Shown: positions 13,601-25,330 of the stretch, in pieces
Numbering within the stretch: the first letter of the stretch is position 1
Layout of the letters: each line of letters starts with the position of its first letter
Source: Tachypleus tridentatus
Taxonomy: Eukaryota > Arthropoda > Merostomata > Xiphosura > Limulidae
DNA length: 64,000 nt
NCBI RefSeq assembly: GCF_004210375.1
Contig: NC_134829.1
Coordinates: forward strand, 23,452,034 to 23,516,033
Reading direction: 5' to 3'
Made by a program: the position numbers and the translations under genes
Notes under the pieces: generated by a model
What the model was told of the DNA's origin: nothing
Seen by the model: the letters and a program-made list of their open reading frames with translations, nothing else
The model's database searches: none

Positions 13601-16600
13601 TCCTCTCCTCCCTTTCATGGGTCAACATGCACGGCAAACATGTGGGTGGATGTTTAGGTCCCAGAGGAGATAAACTGAAAGAACAAAACCTTCCCTGGAA
13701 GGTCCCCTCACCTACACAGTGACAGAAGAGAAAAGAGCATTGGAATCTAATCAATCCATATGTGTCAAAGAAAGAACAGAAGAGACCCTGAGATGCAAAT
13801 TCAAAAACATGACCAATTAAATGGGATACTGAGTCAGTGTGAAATGTGATCTCTGCAATTTGACCAATGAACCCAAAAATGCTGCTTCATTAAAGAGGAG
13901 ATGAGTATGGCTGTAGAACAGTTGCTGGGAGGAGCCAAAAGAAATCAGTCATCCACATAATGGTAAAATTACAGTCAAGCTATGCATGTGCTGAGCAAAT
14001 GTTCTGACTACCTGACAAAAATTTATGAAGCTAGGCTAAAGGAAGAGTGTGGAATTGAAAAACATAACCCTGGTGAAAAAACCAAAGGTAACATCTGGAT
14101 GCAGGGGAAATGGAAATGTGAAAACAAGCATTTGGGATGTTTACTTTGGTCATCTAAAGACCTAAAGCAAAAGCCCATCTCATGTTGAGAATAGTTTCCA
14201 TGGTAAAATGAGTTAGGTTGATTAACTAAAGTCCAAAAAACTTATGCCAATCCCATTTTCTTGGGAACTATGAAGAGATGGGAATAAAATTCAGGAAAAG
14301 GATGAAAAACCCATTTGATAGTGCCTTTCATCAACAAGTCTAAGAAAACTTTGGACAGACACTGGAAATAAATTAGATCCCTTGAAGGAGGGAATGCAAT
14401 AGGAATGGAAGACAAAGGACGAATAGGAAAAACAAAGAGATAAGCCCTCTGACAGTACTTAAAGTACCTAAGCTGTAAACCATGCCAACTGTGCTTCTAC
14501 TACACCTAAGCCTCAAGAATAATCACTGTTGATACTGACAGTGATTGCAGCCTACGAGTAGTATGGATAGGAGAAGAAACATGGGAAGCATGAGAGAGGG
14601 AACCAGAAAAAAAAGGAAGCAGAATGACAGGAAACAGATTTGGATACAGGAGAAGACTGCAAAAGATAAGAAACCAGGGAATAAATGAAAGAATGATAGC
14701 ATGCAATATCTACACAAGTATTCAAAAAGTACAGTACTTCCCAAAAAGATGTTGGTAAAAGAAAGGAGCTAGATGAAGGTATCCAAGATAAGAGACAGGT
14801 AAATATGCCTTAGTAAAAAGGCATTCCCACCTAACAGAAAAAAACACCTATGTATGGAAAGATATGAGTGAAGAAAATAGCCACACCAAAGCCAAAAAAG
14901 CAAGAGAATGAATATCTGCTGAAAATCCCTCAAGTGAACAGCATACAGCCTCTGAAATAAGGTGGATAGAGAAAAGACTTTGCAAGAAACTAGTAAATGT
15001 GAAATAAACATGCAAGAATAGAGATGGCAAAAACAAAGACAAAAAAAAAGATCTCCAAGCCTGAATAGATGATTCCAAACTCTGTATGTCCAGAAATTCA
15101 GTCCTGTGAAAGGCCAAAGCATGTGCATTTGTCAAGTGAGGAGGATGAGGCATGCTGGCACCAACACAAAGTAGAGAGAGAAACTGACCAGCATGGACCT
15201 GAATATCAGGAAAAAAAGAAAGATAAAGTCATAATGAATAAGAGAGACAGAAGAATCATTTGACACAGGAGAAAGGAACAAAATCTACCAAATACAAGAC
15301 ATCACATCTAGGAACAAAAGAGTAAGGTCTAGAATGATCAATGGCAGTGGAATTAGAAGTTGTAGCAGAAAAAGGCCATCAAAATTGTTGTCCTTGTGAA
15401 ATGGCTCAACTGGTATGGGAATATCTGTTCCAGGATCAGAAGAAGGATCAAACCATATGGAGGACTGCAACTTTTGATGCAGGATGGCTGACAGTTTCCT
15501 GACAAATGGAGACTGATGTCCTAGTTGAAGTTTGTCCAGCTTGACAATCTTGTTGATCAATGCTAGACTAAGAAATATGAACCTGGGAGAACAGTTCATC
15601 AAAGTAAACTAGCTGTACTAAGAGGGTGTGTGGTATTCCTACTGGGGAAGGGTCATTGCATATCCATTTACATGCAACAGCACAAAAATATCATGCAAAA
15701 ACTCACGATTGTAGGTGGGGCTTTTGAAGGCTAGTAGCAAGAGAGAACTGTGCATAGAGAAAGCAGCACTGAATCAGAGAAAACTATAAAGTTATTTTCT
15801 CGTGTGATAACTTTTGTGTTCTAAAATGTATATTTGAAATAAACATTAATAAGTTTTAGACAACTAATATTGTCACAAAAAGGAGTTTTAGTTGTTTTAT
15901 ATACTACTTTACTGAAAATAATATGTTTTCCAATAAAATAGAAACTAGTAGTTACAGTGATGTCATTAGTAACTTATGCAATACTATCAGAGGTTTAAAA
16001 CTTTGTTTGGTAATGTGTTTCAAACATTCTAGGGTTAAAACATATTCTTCAATATGGCCCTAGTGTTTAAGTCTTTGGATGTAAACCTATATATATTTTA
16101 TTTTGTTAATCCAAATAATATTAAACTTAATGTATTAGAATTAAAAAAACCAAAAAAAACATGGAAGATGAGAAACAGTGGAGTGACTCTCCAACTTCAA
16201 TGCTGACTATGGAGTGGGCTGATGACCCTAATTCAAGGTATGCTCTGAAACTGGCTTCAGAGCTTGAGCAAGATTCAAAAGTTTATTGAATGTTCTTAAT
16301 GAATGTTTTCATCTTCATATGCAAAAAGAACTCACTTTTCTCTGGTTCAGCAGAATCATCATTACTATCCAAAGTTCCATCTTCGGTTTCAACAGCATCC
16401 ATAACAGATATCTCTTGATCTAATAATTTCATATAAATAGCTATTACTAAGCTTGCATAATAATTAATCCTGAATAATCTGTATGACACTTTTCTAAAAT
16501 AATACCATACAATTATTTCCAGCAAAAAAACACCACAACCAATTTTTAAAAATTCACAGCTTAAAAGGACTATAAACTTCAATTTTTTGAACTAACATTC

Positions 16601-19600
16601 TTGAAGCATTTCAATTTAAAACTGATATAAAATGTTAGGAATTAAAGGTAAGTGTCTAGGGTTAGCATACATCATTGTATTATGCATCACATGTGCAAAT
16701 ACACTGCAAGATACTACAACACTTGTATGTAAAACCAAGATATCACACATAATCACAACTATATATCAGAACATAAATAAAATCAAGGTGACAGAATGTT
16801 GTATGGCCAATCAAAATCACTGACTCACAAAAAATGGCAAAACAAAGTATCCAACATAGATACAGCTCACAAAATCCATATGCCTAAACAGGAAAATACT
16901 AAATTAACACAAATATTTGGGAACAGATACAAGTGAAATAATAACAAAAGAACAAAACGTATGAGGAACAGCCTCAGGGTGTTGAGTAGATTTCTCTGAT
17001 CATTTTTTTATGTCATAATTTAAAAACTTTTCCATTTCAGTTTTAATTTTTCCACATATATTTTAGGAACATTCTGTAAGAAATATTTATACACGTCAAA
17101 CTATATTTTTTCATGAATATCTTTATGTTGTTTTAGCCATAGAGATTTTAATCACACAGTAGCTATGTAGTATCTGAATATTTACAAGGTTGATTTTTAG
17201 TTTAGCTCTTCAGTATGTATGTTTCTGTGATTGGAAATTAATAAAAGAACTGTAATTGGTTAGACTGAATAAAATATACAAACAGAAGTGTTAACAATAA
17301 ATATGTAAACTTGGTTACACATAGCAAGTAGGTCAAAGGTCAGCAAAATGTAAAAAATGCAGATTGCTCCCTTCAAGGATACTGACAGCAAGTCCACTGT
17401 TAAGAACTGATTTTAAATATTCTTTTATCTTCTTGTTTTAAGAAGCAAATATATGAGCAATATTCCTAATGCTGAACAATCTGTAAGAAATTTTGGAATA
17501 CCTTGATCCACATAAATATTAATTGCTCAGTGATGTGTAGAAAGACAGATATTAAAAATAAAGTACAAAGACCAGAAAAAGTTTTTCCACAATCTTCAAT
17601 GAAGTATCAGATATACAAAGCTTTCTCTTTCATTTTATTCCATCTATGGTAGAAAAAAAATCTAGAATCTAATATAAGAGGTTTTAGAATATCATTGACG
17701 GAAATATGAATCATTAAGAAAGTCAAAATAGATTGGCCTTAAGCTTACTAAAATGAAATGTTACTTGCCACATACTATACAGACCCAAATAATAATAGAC
17801 ATTTTTATTTTTCTCTGAACTTCTTGTCATGTGACCTTCCAGGTGGTAGGCTAACTAAAGGTAAGGGTGTAAGGAGTGTGCAAACACTTTTTTAAAATTG
17901 AATCTTCATTGATAATAAAATAAACACACTGTGATGTTAATTTTATCAACCATTTAGGCAAACTTGTTAGTTACAGATTAGTAAGCTGCCAATTTCCCTT
18001 ATATTTAATGGAACTGCTTCACTTTTATGGTTTTGATGAGGCTAAAGCCTATACACCCCATTACAATGACTCTTGACAGGTCCCAAAGTGCTATAATTAG
18101 ACAGCTTAGCCTACACTTGCTTGACTTGCAATGAATACGTAAGTAATATTCACTTGCAGATTTCCCTGCCTAGCAAGCCAAAATTTAATAACCGTACAGT
18201 CCCTAATAAGTGATACTGGGTGAAGAAGTACTTGAAAATAAATAACTGTAAATGTACAATTATTCAGAACTCTATACTAGTTATTCTACTTACCAACTGA
18301 CCCAAGTCATTCTGTAATAACTCAGTATTCTTAACACAGGTAGAAATACTCAAGAGATAAATAACATTAACCAACTTAAATAATTTACTAATTAGATTCC
18401 AATGAATATTAATGAAGTAAATATGAAAAAATTAAAAGCACAGGCCTTAATTCCAGAAACAATACTCTTATTACAGGGGTTAAGTCTAACTGGACTCCAT
18501 TAAGGACAAACATTTACTTATTCCCATATAACTACTCTACAATCCAAATAACTAGTTTTTCTCCTACCCTCATTGATATTATTTTCTTAGCTCATCTTTT
18601 ATTTGACACCTTATCAAAATGTTTATGTAAATCCAGTTGCATTACCTTTCTGTCATCCACATAAGTAATATCCTCAAAACATTGTAACAGTTTAGAAAAT
18701 CAAGATTTCCTTTTGTATCCGTGTTGGTCTCTATTTGTGATATAATTTTTCACTAAGTGATTTTGCAAAGTGTCATTTCTAAGATTCTCTAGGATTCATT
18801 CCACAATAGATGTGATACTAATTGGCCTCTAATTCCCAGGGCAATTCTTATTAACCACTTTAAATAAAGAAATAACATCTACAATTCTTAAGCACTTGCT
18901 TTATGTTTACTGACCTACCTAAAATATAAACAATTTGCTTACCTGACCTTTGATCTCATTTAAAACCCTAGGAAAGTTTTAATATGGTCCTAATACTTTA
19001 GTTTTATTCTCTCAGTTTTTCTTATTAACACAAACAGATTAATATCTTTGAGATCAAATTAATTCCAGTATTTTTCATACACTGTTCAGGACTGAAATAC
19101 TAGAAACAACTTCTCATCTCTTGCTTTACAGTAATAACCTGTTTTCATCAAGTACAATACTTGATATCCAAACAATGGAAAAGGTGTGGACTTGATGTAC
19201 TTAGATTTTCAAAAAAGCTTTTGATGATGTGACACAAAAAAAGATTAGTTCCAAAAATCATATTGATTGTAGATGTTGGAGAAAGACAAGTTAATTAGAT
19301 CTTAGGGTGTTTGGACTGAACAAAGCAAGAGATTGTTAGAAATGAAATATAGTTAAACTGAATCCTTATTACTAGGTAGTGCCTTAGAGGTCAATGCCTT
19401 TATCTTTATTAATGATACTGATAATGGCATAATATATAAACTAATAAAATTTGTTGATAATCAGTGCTTTAAGTGGGAGGAAAATAGGAAGCAGGATGGT
19501 TTGTGAAGTTTTTGAAGCTGAATACTTTACTTCTTGTAAAAATTAGAAACTTTTAAGATAAAACAAAGGAGCTGCATGTTTGCCAAGTTAATTACAGTCT

Positions 19601-21922
19601 GTGTGGTGAAACTATTAGTTAAACACAGTTAAAAGGGCAATAAAATTAACTATAAACAGATGTATAAAAAAACAGTAAGTTACAGCAGGGAAATTCTGAT
19701 GGTTACAAAGCTGGTTATATTGACCAAGCCTTTAACTAGAGGGTTTATTTGCTCCATTTGTGTATTACTTTGCCTTATTTCTGCCTTACTTTTACAAGAA
19801 ATTAAAAAAGAAATACAGATTTTCTCCCAAGTCCCTTGCTGCCATGTGTATTTATTGCATTATCTATTGAATCTTTCCTTTCTATGAAGCTTACAGTATA
19901 CTATAAGGTAGAAGTATAGTTTTGAGCCCTACTAAAAAGAATTGTGTTGGCAACCTGCTCTGCTTCAAGGATTGTTAATAACATCAAACTCTTAATTTTT
20001 CTGTAGTTGTACTGAGGATGTTGAAATATTACAGAATGATTTTGACCAATCGCTATTTTGGACAAATATTTAGCAGCTGATTTTTCATTACACCAATTTC
20101 AAGGTTATTCATTTAGGTTATCATAATTTGGTTCACACAGATTTAGTATAGATAGGAACTCACTCAGTTGTATGAATAAAGTAATGGTTTTTAACATAAT
20201 GGGTAGATAAATCACTCATGGAATCAAAGCAGTGCTCTGTTGCTAGAGCTAGAGCTAATAGAAGTTTTGGGTGTCAGTGTTGTCAAAACGCCCCTGGGAT
20301 CAGGGATTTTCCCTGGTAAAATATGCATTTAGATGCAACTACTACTTGCAAAGCAATTAATAGACTTATATTATTGGGAAATTCACCATTAATATAAATC
20401 CTGCAGGTTATTTCTTATATAAGTATTGGAGTTGTTTTTTTTCATATATTTTTAATTCATTCTCATTTGGTATACAGCTGAGATACTGGTCAATACATTT
20501 ACCTCTCTTCCAGTGTTATTCTTGACTGTGGAATGAATTTTAGGCAAATTTCTTGTGTAGGTTGTGCAAGATTTTCTGATACAGAAATTAAAAGAAATGT
20601 TTAAAGGTGACTTTACAGGGTTTGGGTGGATGTATTATGTGTAATAGAGTTGAGCAGTTGAACATCATAGCAAAGAAAAATGAGTTGGTAATGTCAGATA
20701 ATAGCTTTTCTTCTAGTCAGCAGATTAAACTTAAAAACACTGGCAAACACCCTCAGTAACTTTGTCATGACAATGACATATTTGGGGAAAATCAAAGCCA
20801 AAATCCTCAAATTTACCCCCCCTTCTCAATCACCAAAGCTGACCAAACCTGAAGTGAAAACTTGGCAAAACATAGATAGTCCATAATGTAGTTTTGTACT
20901 TACTAAACAAACATAACAGCAATATTTCAATTACGTAGATAGTTAAAATAATGTAAAATTGTAAGAATTGGGAATTAATTTTGCACCAGTTGATTATTTT
21001 CATGACAATCAATTTAATCATAGTATTAATTAATTTGTTAGTTTAACATCAACTAAACAATGTAATTACTACTCACTAATAATATATTAAATCACCTAGC
21101 TCTAACATGTGATATAAATTATACTGTTTTCAGAGAACTTTGGTGGACACAAGTACCTTTAACTTTGTTGAAATAGAAAATCTAAACACAACAGTAGCTG
21201 TATAAAAGAAAGAAAAAGATACTAAAACCTCTTACTTAAAATCATAGTATTGTCCTTTCCTTGTACTTTTATTGCTACATTAGAGTACACAAAAACAGTT
21301 CAAATATATATTCACTTCTGTTTACATGAACAACTGAACAAACATAAATTATAAAGTTAAAACATTCGAATTCAATGGTCACAGGTGTTCAAAAGTTATG
21401 AAAGGGGTTAAATGCATAATTTAATCACATTAATATTGATATTATGAATATGTAACTTACTGATCACAACTAGTCTTTGAAATGATATGAGGTACAGAAT
21501 TAATATTTGAAATTCTTATTGGGAAGCGATATAAAAACATATTAAAATGAAAGATTTATGACAGTCTATCAATCATATTTGAAAAAGGATATAATCGCAA
21601 GCCGAGTTGTTACTCTACTTAGATCAGAAATTTAACTGATTCATCCTAATTACAGGCGCTTTCTAATAAAAATTTCATGCATATAGTAAGTAATATAATT
21701 TTATAACACTTAAATACCTTTGTCTGAAACATCCTCAACCACATTCCGTTCATTAATGCTACAGTTAATTTCATTTTCCTCATTTCCAACACTATCAGTA
21801 ACACTCTCAGAGTTACTTTTGCAGTTTTGAGTTCTCTCTAGCTGTTTCCGTTTTCTAAACTTTTGTTTATGTTTCTCCCTCTTCTTCAACTTTCTTAAAA
21901 GAGCTTGATCATTAATTGCCAT
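10514..21922 (-). CDS. Lysine/glutamate-rich nuclear protein, N-terminal three exons (partial gene)
   Basis: Three minus-strand exons join in frame: 21718-21922 (ATG start), 16336-16419 and 10514-10624. Each intron has GT-AG ends and is phase 1, so the spliced frame stays open through 133 residues. Residues 1-30 are very basic (MAINDQALLRKLKKREKHKQ and on), 31-95 are acidic and serine-rich, and 96-133 begin with another basic run (KKKRKKIAKLEKKHKED) that turns acidic. This composition is typical of nucleolar proteins and of the leader of DEAD-box helicases such as DDX18, whose start also carries a basic 'LLRK' segment. No helicase motif lies in the window, so the identity is a guess. The gene continues left, beyond 10.5 kb or off the edge. 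It is divergent from Dlish. The introns contain LINEs and SINEs. Confidence 0.65.
10625..11530. other. Intron of gene 1, no recognisable content
   Basis: AT-rich sequence with only chance frames (for example 11104-11286 plus). I see no conserved coding block or repeat here. Confidence 0.45.
11540..12373 (-). pseudogene. LINE ORF2 endonuclease domain (EEP/AP-endonuclease-like), broken
   Basis: The minus-strand frame 12373-11645 is open for 242 codons. It shows 'GGVALLVDQHVPT' followed by 'LSLYLSPGE'-like strands, then the catalytic block 'PFLILGDFNGHNPLW', and 'LSDHNPFLS' near the end, the pattern of Jockey-clade endonucleases that nick target DNA to prime reverse transcription. Homology continues past the nominal stop as 'WRVHNNPQGSNNFPII' to about 11540. 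No RT domain follows. Confidence 0.8.
12395..13340 (-). pseudogene. LINE ORF1 (gag-like) remnant with CCHC zinc knuckle
   Basis: Pieces in alternating minus-strand frames read in the order of Jockey-type ORF1 proteins: 'KGLEELAGSPKSVKK' (about 13115), 'GDILVETSTSQHSEFFLHSK' (13060-13000), then 'YLNYKVWPYISNPLGCFQCQ' and 'RFSHLKTSCR', which is the start of a CCHC knuckle array. ORF1 proteins bind the element's RNA. At least three frameshifts and one stop make it non-functional. Confidence 0.7.
13760..15650 (-). mobile_element. DIRS-like retroelement remnant with reverse transcriptase
   Basis: On the minus strand, 14420-13780 reads through several frame breaks as a reverse transcriptase: 'PLSSIPIAFPPSRD', 'LLMKGTIKWVF', 'FYSHLFIVPKKMG', 'KVNIPNACFHISISP' (motif A region), 'QFHTLPLA', and 'FYHYVDD' (catalytic box, about 13960) followed by a stop. 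The order and wording fit DIRS1-type elements better than LINEs or LTR elements. The upstream part (14470-15650) is purine-rich on the plus strand with chance-looking frames and would be the gag portion. It abuts the Jockey element at about 13.74 kb. No terminal repeats or tyrosine recombinase could be found. Confidence 0.6.
15660..16150. other. Intronic AT-rich DNA, nothing recognised
   Basis: No coding block, tRNA-like head or transposon motif is visible. Confidence 0.4.
16161..16289 (+). other. Short plus-strand reading frame, possible exon or retroposed fragment
   Basis: An ATG follows an A-rich run and opens 42 codons starting MEDEKQWSDSPTSMLTMEWA. Inside it, at about 16239, TCAAG|GTATGC makes a credible splice donor. 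The composition (D, E, W, S) looks coding rather than random, but no acceptor partner or further exon was found and I recognise no family. It lies 50 bp downstream, on the opposite strand, of exon 2 of gene 1. Confidence 0.25.
16336..16419 (-). CDS. Gene 1, coding exon 2
   Basis: The acceptor reads aaattattag and the donor AAAA|GTGAGT on the minus strand. The two first bases complete an aspartate codon with the last base of exon 1, and the exon then reads 27 acidic codons (QEISVMDAVETEDGTLDS and on), leaving one base over. Confidence 0.65.
16420..18390. other. Intron 1 of gene 1, no recognisable genes
   Basis: AT-rich sequence with scattered short frames only (for example 16632-16823 plus). 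I found nothing I could name. Confidence 0.4.
18395..19000 (-). mobile_element. CR1-type LINE reverse transcriptase fragment, minus
   Basis: Minus-strand translation, with stops and shifts, gives the conserved RT series 'FPRVLNEIKGQVSK', 'DVISLFKVVNKNCPGN', 'RPISITSIVE', 'QNHLVKNYITNRDQHGYKR', 'LDLHKHFDKVSNKR' and 'VLNGVQLDLTPVIRV'. These are RT motifs 0-3 of CR1/Rex-like LINEs in the right order. The YxDD box is not included. Confidence 0.75.
19180..19490 (+). mobile_element. CR1-type LINE reverse transcriptase fragment, plus
   Basis: The plus strand reads 'VDLMYLDFQKSF' (RT motif A), then with several stops 'SLLLGSALEVNAFIFINDTD' and 'NGIIYKLIKFVDNQCF', the block around motif C where a functional element has ADD. 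It is from a related element in the opposite orientation to 18395-19000. Confidence 0.65.
19500..21700. other. Intron 1 of gene 1, nothing recognised
   Basis: AT-rich with no conserved coding block. The frames at 19660-19887 and 20830-21021 are chance. Confidence 0.4.
21718..21922 (-). CDS. Gene 1, coding exon 1 with start codon
   Basis: The ATG at 21922 opens 68 codons ending at the donor AAAG|GTATTT. It begins MAINDQALLRKLKKREKHKQ. No upstream in-frame ATG competes within the local frame, and the methionine precedes a basic run, so this start is the natural choice. Confidence 0.65.
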
Positions 21923-22270
21923 TTTGAAAAATACTGATAAACACTATTTTATGTTTATGCAAGCAATTTAAATAATTTTAACTAAGCCTAAATGTTTTCT
22001 ACTTTTAACAAAATCTTCGTTAACTAACGTGGTTCTACTAAACTGCCCTCTAAAGGCCAAAAATTATGTCAGTTTGAACTGGACTAAAGAATACAATTTT
22101 ATTTGCTACAAGTTTTGACATATATTTATAATTCTTCAATGTATTTTAACTTTAAATAATATTATACTAAACTATTTTTGTTTAAATTTTAATATCTATA
22201 TTTATTTTTAGCTGAGACACTTGTGAAAATATAAAGTTAATATATATTCTGAAGTAAATCTCAACTTGTT
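21923..22270 (-). promoter_or_regulatory. Presumed 5' flank/promoter of gene 1
   Basis: This is assigned by position only: it lies directly upstream of the start codon on the minus strand. No TATA box or initiator can be asserted. A slightly GC-richer patch around 22040 ('ctgccctctaaaggcc') stands out from the AT-rich background. Confidence 0.25.
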
Positions 22271-22277
22271 GATTTTT

Positions 22278-22392
22278 TTTTTTTTCGAGCAAAGCCACAT
22301 TAGGTTAACCACTGTGCCCATTGCAGGGAATCGATCGCCGGATTTTAACATTGTTAGTCCATAGATGTATCGCTATCCAACCAAGGGACTTT
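22278..22392 (-). repeat. SINE2 copy, minus, diverged
   Basis: It matches the second tRNA-derived family (see 43635-43751) on the minus strand: 'gagcaaagccacatta' near the tail, then 'ggaatcgatcgccggatttt' where the family has its B-box and loop region. A T-run of about 12 sits at the tail side. Confidence 0.55.
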
Positions 22393-23087
22393 AAATTGTC
22401 TTTGGTACCAGCAAATGATTTTAGAGGTGACCACTACCATAAACTTTTTTATAGTGTAATACAAAGATCAGATATATTTCGTATTATAGTATAGTTTGTA
22501 TAGTATATATTAAGTGATTAAAAATATTTAAAAATCATAGTTAATGGATGTCACAAATGATTGAACTCGCAAACTTGGTTTTCAAATATGCTGAAGTCTG
22601 ATTTGCAGTTTTATAAGAATTTGTCTTTATTTATATCAATAACCATTACAAATAATAAGAACACAAAAATATTTCTAAAAAGTTCTATAATTTTTTTTAT
22701 TTATGCTTGTTAGACGTTCATCTTAAATATACAAATCTGTTTGGAGGAGAGAAAAAGATAATTTGTTAAATCCGAAATATTTTACATTCCAGATAAACAT
22801 TTAATCAACTAAAATACACCAGTATTCGCTAAATGTTCCTTGTAAGGCAGTTTTAACAATTAATATTCCAGAATTCTAAAAAAAGCGTTTTTTTTTTCAA
22901 ATTTCAAATAAAAATCTAAGAAGAAAAAATGTCTGTAGTCTTTCTATCACAAATATTACACCCACTAGAGACTAAAGTTCCGCCGAATAAATAAGACACT
23001 TATATCCTCTTTTATCTTTTCTGTAAACAGTTTAACAAAACATCACCACCAGACTGATGATATAAATAAAGCGTCGACTAATACTAT

Positions 23088-23270
23088 GTCTATGGCAGTG
23101 GTTTTCAACCTTTTATATGCCCCGCACCCCTAAAAAAACTTAATATGTTCTCGCACCCCTCACAGCAATTATTTATTAAAGAATAAAGGTGAAGGTGGCC
23201 AAAACAAATGTTATCTTGCTTCCCCTGGAACGCTATATCGCACCCCTGGTTGGAAACCACTGGTCTATGG
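23088..23270. mobile_element. hAT-type MITE, 167 bp, with perfect TSD
   Basis: The element is 23096-23262, starting CAGTGGTTTTCAACC and ending GGTTGGAAACCACTG, which is an inverted repeat with one unmatched base. It is flanked on both sides by GTCTATGG (23088-23095 and 23263-23270), a perfect 8-bp target duplication. It has no coding capacity. Internally GCACCCCT occurs three times. Its ends are close to those of the 6981-9274 hAT element, so a related transposase probably moved it. Confidence 0.92.
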
Positions 23271-24860
23271 TATCACAGTTGGCCTGATTAGCCCTGGTAT
23301 TGTACGAAATATTTTCTCAGAATTCGATATGACTGATGTGGCGTTTGTGATATACTATTTGTTACACTTTGCTTTTACTCATAAGTTCTTATCAATATAA
23401 TTTCTTTTTGTTTTGTAACTTACGTGAAGGGCTGTGATTAATAAGAAAACTGAGGTTTCGATTACATTTCTGTGCTGCTGAAAGGGTTTTCCCCTTTTAA
23501 AATTTAATTTACAAAGTTACAGCAGAATAACACCTGTATAAACCTGTCACTCAATCATGTCACATGGCCCTCTGGCGGGAATGTACTGAAAGTTCTCTTT
23601 CCAGGTGTCAATTTCGAAAACTTGTGATGGTTAAGGTTAAGGTTTGTGTGACCTTTTGAAATGTTAATAAGTTAAACTAATTCACCTATTCAATGTGATA
23701 TTTCAAATACGAAGTTTTTCTGTCATATGACGCTAGTGATTTTGGCATTGTTATTTGATGTTAAAACCACATGTAACGTATATCACTCTATGATAGTTAT
23801 CACAATTTTACAAATGTAATTTGAATTTACACTTAGTTTCTAGTTAGATATTAATAAATTGTTATAACTTACAATATGTTATTTTTAACTTAAGAATAAC
23901 CCACAGTTTAAACATTTATTATTTATGCTAATGTTTCCCTAGTATAAAAACATTAAATATTATTCGAAACTTATAAAAATAAAATTAATAGTCTCTGTTA
24001 TTTATAAGCCAAGTGAAGTAAGACTACACTTAAGAAATTGACGAAACGTTAGTAATTTTGTCTATACTGTTGTCAGTTTAATTTCATAATGTTATAGCAG
24101 TAGAAATCCTAAAACACATAAATTAGTTTGTTAGATTATTTTCAAAAGAATGCTGCATTATTGGTGCAGTAATTGTGAGAGACTGTTTTTAAAAAACATT
24201 GTGTTTGTATTGGTTAATACTGTGTATGATCAACCAAGCCTAATTATTACTTAATAAATAATCAATCAGCAAAACCTGAATAACCCTCTTAAAAATATTC
24301 AAAAAATTTATTCAAGTTCTAATGGAGGGAACTCCAGTCAAATGGGTAACCAGAATTTCCTCAAGAAGATGCAGGATTGTAAACTGACCACTACAAACAC
24401 AAATATTGCTCTTTTCAGAACTTTGCAGGTGGCAACATATTAGCAGTAGAAACATTGGATAAAATCTGTATTTAGTTGATTGTATGGGCTACTAACCATG
24501 ACCATGATTGATATCTGTATGCTACAAGTTTAATGCAAAAAGATAATTTTAGAAACATTGTGTGGGAATGTATGGAGTGAAGTAATGAGGGAGAGAGGTT
24601 TCTTGAGGTGATTCAGTATGTTTATGCCAAGTGAGAGCATATCATTCTAAATTTAATGTTAACTTAGGAAGTAATTACAAGGGTAAGGTGTGTAGGGTGG
24701 AGGAACATTTGAGAAAAAGAGTGATTATTATTTAGTTAAATTATTTTATTCATTCCCAATTTTCACAATCAGTTTTGAATCCATAAGATAAGATTAATTA
24801 TTAGTGATTTATGACAGTGGCTCAAAAGGGAATGTTGGTTAAATTTGAATAAACTTTTAT
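23271..24860. other. Intergenic AT-rich DNA between divergent genes
   Basis: No exon or transposon was recognised. The patch 'tggccctctggcgggaatg' at about 23565 is more GC-rich and could mark an upstream promoter or untranslated exon of either flanking gene, which is speculation. Confidence 0.3.
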
Positions 24861-24869
24861 AAATATTTG

Positions 24870-25330
24870 CTTTTAGTTGAAGATAGATATCTCCTAAAAA
24901 AAAGGATAGCAGGGAAGATCTAGTCTAATTGGTATACTGAAGAAATAAAGGAAAAAGTCATGGATAAATATCATAAGCTTAAAAAGTTTAAATTGACATA
25001 TGAAATATTTGAAGGATTATAAGAAATCTAGGGATATGTTTTAAATATAGATTAGGAAATCAAAAGGGCATATTTATCATAATGCATAAACTTTTGTTTA
25101 ACATTTAAGTAATTGTTGAGAATTATAGTTTTATCTTTACTGTAGGAAATTGCTGAATATGGAATGTTTTTACAAGGCATTTCTGTGGTTGTATTTTTCA
25201 TCATTGATAAATGTTAAAATGATAAGGGCAAGTTTTAAGTTTTTAATTTGTTTTATAGTTTAATGGATTAGACAGCTTCAATGGACCAACATGAACTCTA
25301 TTGACCTTAAATGTTATAAACACCTCATTT
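24870..25330 (+). mobile_element. CR1-type LINE fragments, plus
   Basis: The plus strand at 24900-25080 reads, across stops, 'YTEEIKEKVMDKYHKLKKFK' and 'LTYEIFEGL', like the linker between endonuclease and RT in CR1 LINEs. At 25260-25330, 'cttcaatggaccaaca' followed by 'tgaccttaaatgttat' matches the 3' end seen again at 28010-28065. Together they look like two pieces of one deleted copy. Confidence 0.5.

Larger units (their letters stand above)
11530..13700 (-). mobile_element. Jockey-type non-LTR retrotransposon, truncated and decayed
   Basis: Reading down the minus strand there are a 5' leader region (13700-13350), an ORF1/gag-like part with a zinc knuckle, and the start of ORF2 with an endonuclease domain, in the order usual for Jockey-clade LINEs. 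The reverse transcriptase is absent, so the element stops early in ORF2 near 11530. Frames are broken several times. It lies in intron 2 of gene 1, in the same orientation as that gene. Confidence 0.75.
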
